Assembly (NCBI RefSeq): GCF_003337735.1
Contig: NZ_QPJY01000004.1
Coordinates: 146,658-206,989 of the forward strand
DNA: 60,332 nucleotides
Source of the DNA: Thioalbus denitrificans
GTDB taxonomy: Bacteria; Pseudomonadota; Gammaproteobacteria; DSM-26407
Direction: 5' to 3'
Shown here: positions 1-8,529 of the stretch, in pieces
Numbering within the stretch: the stretch's first letter is position 1
Layout of the letters: every line of letters begins with the position of its first letter
Notes under the pieces: model-generated
What the model was told of the DNA's origin: nothing
Database searches by the model: none
The model's input: the letters and a program-made list of their open reading frames with translations, nothing else
Made by a program: the position numbers and the translations under genes

Positions 1-969
1 CACCGCCTGGTCGCTCGCCCCGTTCAGGCTCACCACGTAGGCCAGCGTCGTGCCTTCCGACACCGTCCCGGCATCGGCGATGCTGATGGTCGGCAGGTCG
101 CTGTCCATGATGACACCGATGGCCGCGCCGGTGCCCTGGGCACCAGTGAGGGCCTCCGCCGTCACCGTGAAGTTCTCGTTCGCCTCGCCGTAGGGCGGGT
201 CATTGTTGTAGGTCTGGACGTAGACGTTGATGGCGGTCTGGCCCGGCGCGAAGGTGAGAACATTACCGGGGATGGGCTGGGTCAGGGCCGCGTCATAGTA
301 GAACTGGACACCGTTGTAATCGGTGCTGTCAGCCGTACCGTCGGTTGCCGAGAGCGCCACGGTGGCCGGCTGACCCGCCGGACCACTGAGTGTCACCAGG
401 AATTCCGCGGGATTGCCCTCCTCGACGGCATCGCCCTCGTCACCGACGAAGACGATATTGACCACCGGTTCCTCCTCGATGACCAGTGCCGGCTGCGGCT
501 CGAGGAATTCAAAGCCCAGCCCCGTGGTCTCGAAGCCGCTGTCCGGGGTCATGCTGTTGCCGGTGAGTTCCACAACGGCGTAGCTGGTGCCGCCTTCGTC
601 AACGGGCGCACCGGCCTCTCCCGCACCCGGTCCCGCGGCGGTGGGCGCCAGTAGCGCGGTGGGGTCCTCGCCGGCGAGGATGGCCTGCTGGATGGCGTCT
701 ACCGAAGCAATCGCCTCGGCGGCCTGCTCCGCGCCTGGCGGAGTGAAGACCGAACTGTCCAGCATCGCCTCGGCATTGCGGCCGAGGTCCAGACGGGTCC
801 CGTCGGTGAATTCGACCATCACCGCGGAGGCATCGCCGGTCTGGATGACCTCATTTAGATGGACGGCATCTCCCAGCGCGAGAATGCGGGATACACCGTC
901 GGTGGAGATGGCCGTGGCCGACCCCTTCAGGGCCGTGACGAAGCCGATTACCTGCGCGCTGGTTGCCAT
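1..969 (-). CDS. LapA-like giant adhesin, N-terminal part (retention module + Calx-beta-like repeat), partial
   Basis: Reading from an ATG at 969 the frame stays open to the window edge (323 codons), so the C-terminal part is missing. The first ~110 residues (starting MATSAQVIGFVTALKGSA) look like the LapA-type retention module, which plugs the outer-membrane pore and holds the adhesin at the cell surface. An Ala-Ala-rich stretch (AAGPGAGEAGAP) follows; LapG cuts LapA-type proteins at a di-alanine in this region, but the exact site here is inferred. After it comes a Calx-beta-like repeat (acidic, VEEGNPAEFLVTLSG) that should bind calcium. A good ribosome binding site (AGGAGACAC) sits just upstream of the ATG. 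Type I exporter genes follow after the neighbouring regulator, and lapD/lapG lie in the same region, supporting the assignment. Total length cannot be judged. Confidence 0.85.
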   Translation of the reverse strand, partial: MATSAQVIGFVTALKGSATAISTDGVSRILALGDAVHLNEVIQTGDASAVMVEFTDGTRLDLGRNAEAMLDSSVFTPPGAEQAAEAIASVDAIQQAILAGEDPTALLAPTAAGPGAGEAGAPVDEGGTSYAVVELTGNSMTPDSGFETTGLGFEFLEPQPALVIEEEPVVNIVFVGDEGDAVEEGNPAEFLVTLSGPAGQPATVALSATDGTADSTDYNGVQFYYDAALTQPIPGNVLTFAPGQTAINVYVQTYNNDPPYGEANENFTVTAEALTGAQGTGAAIGVIMDSDLPTISIADAGTVSEGTTLAYVVSLNGASDQAV

Positions 970-1156
970 GGTGTGTCTCCTGATTCTTTCACATAGGTCC
1001 ATGTCGGGCCCGGACATGGACCCGCCGCTTCTGTATTAAGGCTAGACCTGCTGGGCGGGCCCACCATTGGACCTTGGTACAGGTCGGGGGAATTCGTGAC
1101 GGGGTTGGCAGAGTTCGGGGGGCGGGGAACTGCGAACGAACGAGGGACTGCCACTA

Positions 1157-1280
1157 CCTGGCCGGATGAATCCGGCCCTACGGCCCGGGTGGGTGGGGAG
1201 ACGGGATCCCAGGTGCAGATTCATCCGCACAGGGTGCCGGGGTTCGGCGCCGTGCCTGGCCGGATGAATCCGGCCCTACG
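1157..1280. repeat. pair of REP-like palindromic repeats
   Basis: A 26-bp sequence occurs twice as an exact direct repeat, at 1157-1182 and 1255-1280. Its core GGCCGGATGAATCCGGCC is a near-perfect palindrome (8-bp arms, 2-nt centre). Such GTAGGGCCGGATT...-type palindromes are common extragenic repeats in gammaproteobacteria. They lie in the 550-bp non-coding stretch between the adhesin start and the regulator stop. No gene is visible between them. Confidence 0.6.
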
Positions 1281-1331
1281 CACTCATGGTGATGAGTGAT
1301 GGGAAAACGGCTCCGTCACCCGCCTTCCCTA

Positions 1332-1493
1332 GGAGCCTGTCGGACTTGAGCGATCGTAGCGAGCCGAGTGGGAGAGCGAGGACAGATGGGGCCGATTTTG
1401 AGGCGCATAGTGGGTCTATGTAACGAAAAATCGGACCCATATGGACCGCTGTCCCGCCGGCGCAGTAGATCAGTCTCAAGTCCGACAGGCTCC
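1332..1493. repeat. 162-bp MITE-like element with 19-bp perfect terminal inverted repeats
   Basis: The left end (1332-1350, GGAGCCTGTCGGACTTGAG) is the exact reverse complement of the right end (1475-1493). Inside, ATGGGGCCGATTTT and AAAATCGGACCCAT form a second inverted pair with one mismatch, and CATAG/CTATG a small inner hairpin, so the whole element can fold into one long interrupted hairpin. It codes for nothing convincing. It sits immediately 3' of the LuxR-type regulator gene, where it could act as a transcription terminator or RNA-stabilising structure. Confidence 0.65.
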
Positions 1494-1520
1494 CAGCCAC
1501 CCGGAACTCGCCGTTATCCG

Positions 1521-2186
1521 TCAATGGACCGTCCGTCCGGGCTGGCCGTTCACCAGCAGGGCCAGTTGCAGACGGTCCTTCGTCCCGGTCTTCTGGAAGA
1601 TGGAGCCGAGGTGGGCCTTGACCGTGCGTTCGGTGATGCCGAGTTCGGAGGCGATGACCTTGTTGCTGGCACCGCCGGCCACCAGCCGGGCGGTATCCAG
1701 CTCCCGCGCGGTCAACCCCTCCAGACCGTTTCCGCTGGCCCCGGGCACGGCGCCGGCTCCGGCCGCGCGGATGAGGCGCTGCATCAGGCTCCAGCCCACC
1801 CAGACCTCGCCGTCGAGCACCGTCCGCACCGCCTGGGCCAGCAGCGGCTGGGCCATGTAGGTGTTGCAGTAGCCGCGGATCCCGGCCATCAGGAAGGTCA
1901 GTCCCTCGTCGTCTCCAGGTCGATCCGAAAAGAGGATGATGCGCAGGTTGGGGTGGGCCTTGTGCAGCTGCACGACCCCATCGCGACCGTTCAGACCCGG
2001 CAGCCGGTGATGTAGCAGCAGCAATCCGGCCGGACGGGCGGCAAGCCATTGGCGCAGCAGATCGAGGTTGGCGACAGTGCCCGTCTGGAAGCCGGAGCCC
2101 AGCGCATCGCGCCAGCGTCCGGCGAGTTCGTCCCGGTTCGTGCCGATAACCACCATGGTGGCGCTCTCAACGTTCCCTGAGTGCAT
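1521..2186 (-). CDS. LuxR-family regulator with degenerate (pseudo-) receiver domain
   Basis: A 221-residue protein with an N-terminal receiver-like fold (about 10-125) and a C-terminal LuxR/NarL helix-turn-helix (LTARELDTARLVAGG...ITERTVKAHLGSI). The receiver lacks the expected phosphorylation residues: the acidic pair is replaced by GTN (MVVIGTNRDE) and the acceptor Asp position reads His59 (LLLLHHRLPG), so it probably works without phosphoryl transfer. It overlaps the end of the lapC-like gene. The first ATG (2186) has AAGGAG only one base away, so an internal ATG at 2156, just after the lapC stop, is a realistic alternative start. Placed between the adhesin and its exporter, it probably controls adhesin expression (inference). 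Confidence 0.8.
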   Translation of the reverse strand: MHSGNVESATMVVIGTNRDELAGRWRDALGSGFQTGTVANLDLLRQWLAARPAGLLLLHHRLPGLNGRDGVVQLHKAHPNLRIILFSDRPGDDEGLTFLMAGIRGYCNTYMAQPLLAQAVRTVLDGEVWVGWSLMQRLIRAAGAGAVPGASGNGLEGLTARELDTARLVAGGASNKVIASELGITERTVKAHLGSIFQKTGTKDRLQLALLVNGQPGRTVH

Positions 2187-3558
2187 ACTCCTTGGCCCTC
2201 AATACCGGTTTGAGGAGATATTCGAGCACCGTCTTCTTCCCGGTGAGGATGTCCACCCCGGCCTGCATCCCGGAGATGATGGGCAGCGGCTTCTGTTCAC
2301 TGCCCAGATGGTTCTTGTCCGTGCGGACCCGTACCAGATAGTAGGTCTCACCGTTTTCGTCCGTGAGGCTGTCGGGACTGATCTGCTCGAGCTTGCCCGG
2401 CAGCCCCCCGTAAATGGCGAAATCGTAGGCGGTGAACTTGACCATGGCCGCCTGGCCCGGATGGAGGAAGCCGATGTCCCGCGGGGAGATCTTGGCTTCC
2501 ACCATCAGGCTGTCCTCCAGGGGCACGATCTCCACGAGATCCATGCCCGGCTGCACCACACCGCCCTCGGTGGTCACCAGCAGCCGTTTCACTTCGCCAC
2601 GCACAGGTGAACGCACCAGGGTCCGCTCCACCCGGTCTTCGAGGGCGATGTTGGACTCCGACAGCCGTCCCATCTCGGCGGTGGTCTCGTTGAGTTCCGT
2701 GCGCGCATCGTTGCGGAACGCCAGCCGCGCCTCCTCCAGTTTGCGCTGGGCCTCATCCAGGCGCGACTGGACCCGGGGAATGGCCAGTTCGGTGGCCTTG
2801 AGATCGCCGCGCAGATCGTTGACCTGGCGCTCGAGCCGCAGTACCTCCACCTCGGAAATGGCGCCGTCCTTGACCAGCGGGCGGGTCATTACCAGTTCGC
2901 GGTAGGCCAGGTTGTAGCTGCGCCCCACCTGGCCCTTTTTCGCCTCCAGCTCCGCCAGCTCCTGCCGGCGCTGGGTCTCCTGCTCCCGCAGGATGCGGAT
3001 GCTGGCCTCCAGCTGCTGCTGGCGGGTGTCGTAGAGCTCCCGTTCCCGCTCCACCAGTTCGGGCTGCTCCTTGACCACCTCCTCCGGGGCCTTGAACTCC
3101 TCCCCCAGGGCTTCGGCGCGCAGGCGGGCGGCCTTGGCGGCGAGGGCCAGGTAGCGCAGCCGGCTCTCCCGGAACGAGGAGGAGAACCGAACGTCGTCGA
3201 TCTTAATCAGGACCTGGCCCTTGTCGACGATGTCGCCTTCATGCACCAGGAGCTCGCCAACGATACCGCCTTCGAGATTCTGGATGACCTGGACCTGGCG
3301 GGAGGGGATCACCTTGCCCACGCCGCGGGTCACCTCGTCCAGCTCGGCGCGGCTGGCCCAGACCCCGGCGAGGGCGATGAACAGCAGGATCGACCAGACG
3401 ATGAAACGCCCCCCCCGCGGAGCGTCCTCGAGCACGGCGGCGGCGGCATCCGAAACGAAGTCCAGATCCTCCGGCTCCTTGATCATGGAAGGGTTGGCCG
3501 GGGTCCGGGGCTCACCCGCCGCGCCGCTGCGCTCTATGTCTCGTCTTTCCTCGTCCAT
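2167..3558 (-). CDS. lapC: Type I secretion periplasmic adaptor, HlyD family (LapC-like)
   Basis: A 463-residue membrane fusion protein. A short cytoplasmic N-terminus is followed by one membrane segment (about 53-70, FIVWSILLFIALAGVW), a biotinyl-lipoyl-like half (GVGKVIPSRQVQVIQNLEGGIV), a long coiled-coil hairpin rich in Arg/Glu (about 145-300) and the second lipoyl half plus beta-barrel, ending in the HlyD-family C-terminal region (YYLVRVRTDKN). It links the LapB-like ATPase to an outer-membrane TolC-type channel (LapE), which is not in this window. It lies 11 bp downstream of the LapB gene, evidently in one operon. An internal Met at about residue 25 is an alternative start. Confidence 0.9.
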   Translation of the reverse strand: MDEERRDIERSGAAGEPRTPANPSMIKEPEDLDFVSDAAAAVLEDAPRGGRFIVWSILLFIALAGVWASRAELDEVTRGVGKVIPSRQVQVIQNLEGGIVGELLVHEGDIVDKGQVLIKIDDVRFSSSFRESRLRYLALAAKAARLRAEALGEEFKAPEEVVKEQPELVERERELYDTRQQQLEASIRILREQETQRRQELAELEAKKGQVGRSYNLAYRELVMTRPLVKDGAISEVEVLRLERQVNDLRGDLKATELAIPRVQSRLDEAQRKLEEARLAFRNDARTELNETTAEMGRLSESNIALEDRVERTLVRSPVRGEVKRLLVTTEGGVVQPGMDLVEIVPLEDSLMVEAKISPRDIGFLHPGQAAMVKFTAYDFAIYGGLPGKLEQISPDSLTDENGETYYLVRVRTDKNHLGSEQKPLPIISGMQAGVDILTGKKTVLEYLLKPVLRAKEYALRER

Positions 3559-3569
3559 GTCCGCCCGTT

Positions 3570-5753
3570 CTAGCGCGCCACGCGCAGCTTGCCCTGTTTG
3601 AGCGCCTCCAGGACCTGCTCCTTGGGTCCGTCGGCGACGATGCGACCGCTGTCCATGACCACGATCCGGTCCACCAGGTTGAGCAGGGAGGCCCGGTGGG
3701 TCACCAGCACCACGGTCTTTCCGGCCAGCACCTGCACCATCCGGGTCTTGAACTGCTCCTCGGTGGTGTTGTCCATGGAGTTGGTGGGTTCGTCCAGCAG
3801 CAGGATCGGCGGTTCCAGCAGCAGGGCGCGGGCGATGGCAATGGCCTGGCGCTGGCCGCCGGAGAGGGTTTCGCCCCGCTCGCCCACCATCATGTCGAAC
3901 CCGGCCGGATTCAGGTTGACGAAATCGGTCACCCCGGACAGCTCCGCCACCCGCAGAACTTCCCGATCATCGGCGAATGGCGCCCCGAGACGGATGTTAT
4001 CCCGCACGCTGCCATAGAACAGGAGTGTGTCCTGGGGAACGTAACCGGTGTTGCGGCGCAGATCCGCCGGGTCTATCTGGCGCAGGTCGATGCCGTCGAT
4101 GCGCACCGCCCCGTCCGTGGGCGCATAGAGTCCGAGGATGAGCTTCTCCACCGTGGTCTTGCCGGAGCCGACCCGGCCGATGAGCGCCACCTTCTCCCCG
4201 GCGCGGATGCGCAGGTTGACGCCGGTCAGTGCCCGCTCGCTCTGCCCGGGGTAGGAGAAGCTGACGTCCCGCAGATCGATATCGCCCTGCAGGACCGGCC
4301 GGTGGACAAAATCCTGTCCCGTGGACCGCTCCTGGGGCAGGCCCATGATGGAGTTCAGGCTCTGCAGGGCCGCCCGTGCCTGGTGGTAGCGGGTGGCCAG
4401 GTTGGCCACCTGGCCGGTGGGCGCGACCGCCCGGCCGGTGAGAATGACGCTGGCGATGAGGCCGCCGAGGCTGATCTCGCCCTCCCCGATCAGATAGACG
4501 CCGAAGATGACCGTGCCCACCGTGGCCAGTTGCTGCATCAGCACGGCGATGTTGAGGGCCGAGGCCGAGAGCATCCGCGCGCGCACGCCCCACCGGGCCA
4601 TGTAGCCGGTGGCCTGCTCCAGGCGCCGCTGTATCACCCCCTCCGCGCCCAGGGTCTTGATGGCCTCCAGCCCGGTGAGGCTCTCCACCAGGGTGGCGTT
4701 CTTCTGGGTGGCCATGCGCATGGAGTGATCCACCGCCTCGCGCAGGGGTCCCTGCACGAACAGGGCGTAGATGAGGACGATGGGAATGGCCACCGCGGGC
4801 ACCAGCACGATGGGGCCGCCCACGAAGGCGATCACGACCAGGAACAGGACCACGAAGGGGAGATCCACAACGGTCGAGATGGTGGCCGAGGTGATGAAAT
4901 CGCGGACACTCTCGAATTCGCGCAGGTTGTTGGCGAAGGCCCCCACGGAGACGGGCCGGTCCATCATCCGGATGCCCAGTACCCGCTCGAATATCATGGC
5001 CGAGAGAATCACGTCCGACTTGCGCCCGGCGATATCGATGAAGTAGCCGCGCAACGCCCGCAGCAGCAGGTCGAAGCCGTAGACGATGGCGACACCGATG
5101 GCCAGCACCCAGAGGGTCTCCACCGCATTGTTGGGCACCACCCGGTCATAGACGTTCATGATGAACAGCGGGCTGGCCAGGGCGAACAGGTTGATGAGGA
5201 ACGAGGCCACCAGCACATCGCGGTAGATGCGCCAGGACCGGGCCAGGGTGCCCCAGAACCAGTGCCGGCTGCGGATGCCGAGCAGTTCGGGGGCCCGGGC
5301 GTCGAACCGGTACTCGGGCCGCACGAAGATGACATAGCCGGTGTAGAGGGGCTCAATCTCGGCGAGGGCCACCTCCGCCACGCCGGTGCCGGACTCGGGC
5401 TGCACCACCTGCGCCTTCCCGTTGCGGTTGTCCAGCGCCAACAGCAGGCAGGCCTGGTTGTCCTCCAGCAGCAGGACCGCCGGCAGGGTAAGGGGGCTGA
5501 TGCGCCGCAGCGGGCGCTTCACCAGCCGCGCCGAGAGCCCGCCCCGGGCGGCGGCCCGGACGAACAGTTCGGGGGTGAGGCGGTTCTGGACCAGCGGCAG
5601 ACCGGCACGGAGAGCCTCGACGCTGATGGGCCGGTGGTGGTGCTGGGTGAGCAGCACCAGGCAGTCGAGCAGGGGATCGTCGAAACTGCGCTCCTCGATA
5701 CCGGGCGCAGACGGCTCCGTTTCGTTGCCTGTGGGGTTGGGTTGGGCGTGCAT
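3570..5753 (-). CDS. lapB: Type I secretion ABC transporter/ATPase (LapB-like)
   Basis: A 727-residue fused transporter. An N-terminal C39-peptidase-like domain (about 24-150) begins DDPLLDCLVLL. LapB-type exporters carry this domain without processing activity and use it to bind substrate; I infer the same here. A six-helix transmembrane domain (about 175-455) follows. The nucleotide-binding domain has Walker A GRVGSGKT (526-533), signature LSGGQRQAIAIARA, Walker B ILLLDEPTNSMD and H-loop VTHR. It would export the LapA-like adhesin across both membranes together with LapC and an unlinked TolC homologue. It is the first gene of the minus-strand unit and has operator-like dyads about 70-160 bp upstream. 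Confidence 0.92.
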   Translation of the reverse strand: MHAQPNPTGNETEPSAPGIEERSFDDPLLDCLVLLTQHHHRPISVEALRAGLPLVQNRLTPELFVRAAARGGLSARLVKRPLRRISPLTLPAVLLLEDNQACLLLALDNRNGKAQVVQPESGTGVAEVALAEIEPLYTGYVIFVRPEYRFDARAPELLGIRSRHWFWGTLARSWRIYRDVLVASFLINLFALASPLFIMNVYDRVVPNNAVETLWVLAIGVAIVYGFDLLLRALRGYFIDIAGRKSDVILSAMIFERVLGIRMMDRPVSVGAFANNLREFESVRDFITSATISTVVDLPFVVLFLVVIAFVGGPIVLVPAVAIPIVLIYALFVQGPLREAVDHSMRMATQKNATLVESLTGLEAIKTLGAEGVIQRRLEQATGYMARWGVRARMLSASALNIAVLMQQLATVGTVIFGVYLIGEGEISLGGLIASVILTGRAVAPTGQVANLATRYHQARAALQSLNSIMGLPQERSTGQDFVHRPVLQGDIDLRDVSFSYPGQSERALTGVNLRIRAGEKVALIGRVGSGKTTVEKLILGLYAPTDGAVRIDGIDLRQIDPADLRRNTGYVPQDTLLFYGSVRDNIRLGAPFADDREVLRVAELSGVTDFVNLNPAGFDMMVGERGETLSGGQRQAIAIARALLLEPPILLLDEPTNSMDNTTEEQFKTRMVQVLAGKTVVLVTHRASLLNLVDRIVVMDSGRIVADGPKEQVLEALKQGKLRVAR

Positions 5754-5820
5754 GGTGTTATTTTTACGCCTGAGACCTCACCGCTGTCGATGGGGTTGCC
5801 GTGGACCGGCCCTGATGAAG

Positions 5821-5911
5821 AGCCGCAATGTTGCGGCTACATCGACACTCTATATAAGGATAGGGCGTCCATGGCACATTTTCCCTTGCTGTACAGCGGT
5901 AAAATTGCCAT
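5821..5911. promoter_or_regulatory. nested dyad symmetries in the lapB / 6042 intergenic region
   Basis: Three dyads lie between the divergent genes. The first is the palindrome AGCCGCAATGTTGCGGCT (5821-5838, 8-bp arms). The second is an outer inverted repeat, ATGGCACATTTT (5871-5882) against AAAATTGCCAT (5901-5911), perfect apart from one extra C. The third, GCTGTACAGC (5888-5897), is a perfect 10-bp palindrome centred inside the second. A TATATA sequence between them (about 5851-5856) could be a -10 box in either direction. This is the layout of an operator region; the regulator is unknown. Confidence 0.45.
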
Positions 5912-6041
5912 ACAGTAGGAATCAAGACGCCTCATGCCTGCTGAATCGCATTATGAGTGGATGAGGTGACAGGCATCCAGAGAGTCTGGATACCTGGGGC
6001 GGAAAATTGTAGATATTTGTCAAAATTGAGAACTCCATCAC

Positions 6042-6377
6042 ATGCCCTACGTGCGACGTGACGCTGAAGGACGAATCGTGGCCCTGTTCGAGCAGCCCGA
6101 AGCGGATGCGGACGAGTGGCTGGCGGCGGGGGATCACCAGTTGCGGGAGTTCATCGGGGACGACTCGAGTCCCGAGGGCTACCTGGAGCTGAGCGATTTG
6201 GAGCTGGTGCGGGTGGTGGAGGACCTCATCCACCTGCTCATCGACAAGAACCTGATCCTGATCACCGAGCTGCCGGTGGAGGCCCAGCGCAAGCTCACGG
6301 CCCGCCGCAGTGCCCGCGAACGGCTGCGCGAAGGCGGCGCCCCCGGCTTTTCCCTGAGCGAGGAGGAGCTCCTCTGA
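6042..6377 (+). CDS. conserved hypothetical protein of the kind often mislabelled 'tryptophan synthase subunit beta like'
   Basis: A 111-residue acidic soluble protein with no signal peptide. The recognisable pattern is MPYVRRDAEGRI at the start, the helical ELSDLELVRVVEDLIHLLIDKNLI in the middle, and LPVEAQRKLTARRSARERLR near the end. Short gammaproteobacterial proteins with this pattern are widespread and have no known function; the tryptophan-synthase label carries no enzymatic meaning because no catalytic domain is present. It is transcribed divergently from lapB and is followed by a simple 8-bp repeat. Its association with the Lap genes may be incidental. Confidence 0.75.
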   Translation: MPYVRRDAEGRIVALFEQPEADADEWLAAGDHQLREFIGDDSSPEGYLELSDLELVRVVEDLIHLLIDKNLILITELPVEAQRKLTARRSARERLREGGAPGFSLSEEELL

Positions 6378-6394
6378 GGGTGAAGCGTAAATAC

Positions 6395-6462
6395 GTGAGT
6401 GCGTGAGTGCGTGAGTGCGTGAGTGCGTGAGTGCGTGAGTGCGTGAGCGCGTGAGCGCGTGA
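6395..6462. repeat. 8-bp tandem repeat (GTGAGTGC)n
   Basis: Six copies of GTGAGTGC are followed by two copies of GTGAGCGC and a GTGA remnant, starting 18 bp after the stop of the preceding gene. A shorter version of the same repeat occurs at about 24310-24328, also directly after a stop codon. It is non-coding in context. Confidence 0.8.
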
Positions 6463-6553
6463 TGGATGCCAGGCGCCGCGGTTCTCATCACCCATCACCG
6501 CATCTGTCCCCCTTCATCCGTTTCCCGTCAACCTGCCTCCCGGCCGGGAGATC

Positions 6554-8491
6554 CTACATCGGCGCCGGACGGCCCGCCGCGTAGCCCTGGATGCCGTCCA
6601 CGTTCAGATCCCGCAGCACCGCCCACTCCGCCTCCGACTCCACCGCCTCGGCGATGGCGTCGATATCCAGGCTGTGGGCCACCCGGCACAGGGAACCCAC
6701 GAAGAACTGGTCGTCCTGGCTCGCACCGACGTTGCGGGTATAGGCGCTGTCGATCTTGACGTATTCCGGCCGCAGGGACCGCAGATAGCCGAAGTTCGCG
6801 AAACCGCGGCCGAAATGGTCCACCGCGATGCCGTGGCCCCGGGCCTGGAGCACGCGGGTGAACGCCAGCAGGGCCTCCAGGGATCGGGTTGCGCCGAATT
6901 CCGGCACCTCGAAGATCAGCCGGCCGCCGGTTGCCGCCGGCTCCAGCCGTGCCTCCAGCCAGCCGAGGAACGCCCCATCCTCCAGGGAGACCGGCGAGAG
7001 GTTCACCGCCAGCACCCCGCCCGGGCTCATCAGTCCGAGCACACGCTCCACGATGGCCCGGTCGAAAGCGGTGGCCAGCCCCCGGCGCTCCGCCATCGGC
7101 ATGAAGATGCCCGCATTCCTGAGACTGCCGTCGGCGGCGGCGACGCGGACCAGGACCTCGCGGTGGAGCACCCGACCCGGATCGCCCGCGGCCACGATCG
7201 GCTGGCTGTGGAGCTCGAAGCGTCCCTCCCGCACTACCGCTTCGAGGAAGGCGTGCCACTCCTGTCCGCCATGCACCTCCGCCCCCCTGTCCACGGGCAG
7301 CGTGGTGCAGTGCCAGGTGTTGGCGCCCCGGGACTGGGCGAGGCTGAGCGCCCGGTCCGCCTCGGCCATGATGTCGTGGTAGCTGCCCCCCGGGCGGTAG
7401 AGACACCCGCCCAGGTGCGCCACGGACGAGGATTCGGTCAACCCCTGGGTGTGCAGTGAAGCAAGGGCCGTGCTGATGTCCACGGCCGCCGACTCCGCAT
7501 CGGCTCGCTCGAGCCCCGGCAGCATCATTCCGAAGGCGGCGCCCGACAGGCGTGCCGCCAGGGCGCCGGGCTGCCCCGTCAGGCAGGCGGAGACAACGCC
7601 TGCGGCGGCGCGCAGGAACTCGTCGCCGGCGGCATAGCCGCGGGACTGGTTGATCTCCTCCACCCCCTCGAGCTGGACGATGAAGAGCACACCGCCCGCC
7701 TCGTCGCCGGAGCCGAGCCGGCTCTCCGCCTGGCTGCTGAAGTAGCGGCGGTTGCCCAGTCCGGTCACCGGGTCGCTGTAGGCCTGGCGCTGGAGCTGGC
7801 CGGTCGCCCGGGCCTGTTCCTCGAACATGGCCTTCACCTTGCCGGTCATGTTGTTCATCGCCACCACGACACGGCGCAGCTCACGGGTGTGCGGCAGAGG
7901 GATGCGCATATCGTAGTTGCGTGCGCAGATGGCCTCGGCCTGGCGCTCCACATCCAGCAGCGGCCGGAACAGCAGCCGCAGAACGAGCCAGCCGGTGAGC
8001 ATTGCCGCCAAGGCCAGCCCGGCATACCAGGCGAACAGCTGCCGGGCCGTATCCCACAGGGCGGCGTAGGCATAGCCGGGATGACTCTGTACCGTGACGG
8101 TACCGACCTGGTTCCAGCCCGACATGACCAGGGCATCGGCACTGGGCGCCTCCAGCGGCAGCCAGCGGATGAACCACTCTGGCACCCCCTCGATGCGCAC
8201 TTCAAGCTCCCGCACCACCACCGGGGCGCCGTCCATGCGCCGGAGCTCGATCCTGCGGTAGTAGCCCCGGTCGAACACCGCGTTGACCATCGATTCCATG
8301 GCCGGCAGATCGTCGGCGCGCAGGTGGGTGGAGATGGACAGCCCCAGGGAGGTTGCCGTGTCCTGCGCGTGGGAGACCAGCTGCTCCTGCAGGAAGGTGC
8401 GGGAGCTGTTGAGGTTCACCAGCAGGGTCACGGAGAACACCACCAGGAAAAGCATCAGGATGGTGGCCACCAGCTGCCTGAAAAGTGTCAT
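6554..8491 (-). CDS. lapD: LapD-like c-di-GMP receptor (degenerate GGDEF-EAL membrane protein)
   Basis: A 645-residue inner-membrane protein from the ATG at 8491 (MTLFRQL), which has GGAGAG eight bases upstream. An ATG at 8533 overlapping the lapG stop would add 14 residues but lacks such a site. Order: first membrane helix (about 6-28), LapD-type periplasmic domain (to about 150), second helix (153-176), HAMP, GGDEF and EAL domains. Both catalytic domains are degenerate: the GGDEF position reads SGAAF (about 316-320) and EAL reads EVL (about 445-447). As in LapD, it should bind c-di-GMP without turning it over and, when loaded, hold LapG away from the adhesin. It is coupled to lapG immediately upstream. 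Confidence 0.92.
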   Translation of the reverse strand: MTLFRQLVATILMLFLVVFSVTLLVNLNSSRTFLQEQLVSHAQDTATSLGLSISTHLRADDLPAMESMVNAVFDRGYYRRIELRRMDGAPVVVRELEVRIEGVPEWFIRWLPLEAPSADALVMSGWNQVGTVTVQSHPGYAYAALWDTARQLFAWYAGLALAAMLTGWLVLRLLFRPLLDVERQAEAICARNYDMRIPLPHTRELRRVVVAMNNMTGKVKAMFEEQARATGQLQRQAYSDPVTGLGNRRYFSSQAESRLGSGDEAGGVLFIVQLEGVEEINQSRGYAAGDEFLRAAAGVVSACLTGQPGALAARLSGAAFGMMLPGLERADAESAAVDISTALASLHTQGLTESSSVAHLGGCLYRPGGSYHDIMAEADRALSLAQSRGANTWHCTTLPVDRGAEVHGGQEWHAFLEAVVREGRFELHSQPIVAAGDPGRVLHREVLVRVAAADGSLRNAGIFMPMAERRGLATAFDRAIVERVLGLMSPGGVLAVNLSPVSLEDGAFLGWLEARLEPAATGGRLIFEVPEFGATRSLEALLAFTRVLQARGHGIAVDHFGRGFANFGYLRSLRPEYVKIDSAYTRNVGASQDDQFFVGSLCRVAHSLDIDAIAEAVESEAEWAVLRDLNVDGIQGYAAGRPAPM

Positions 8492-8529
8492 GTCCGCTGC
8501 TCTCCCATGATCGAGGGTACCGCGTATGG

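Noticed and set aside
2154-2186. Certain choice of the LuxR-type regulator start
   Set aside because: ATG 2186 has its AAGGAG too close and ATG 2156 has only a weak site, so neither is firmly supported; the longer form is listed with that caveat.
5871-5890. Sigma-54 promoter at TGGCACATTTTCCCTTGC
   Set aside because: GG and GC are 13 bases apart instead of the required 10.
3696-5918. A 740-codon open frame on the plus strand
   Set aside because: It is antisense to the intact LapB-like exporter; composition (His, Gln, Gly, Asp rich) is the usual shadow of a GC-rich gene.
6395-6462. CRISPR-like array
   Set aside because: The unit is an uninterrupted 8-bp tandem repeat with no spacers.
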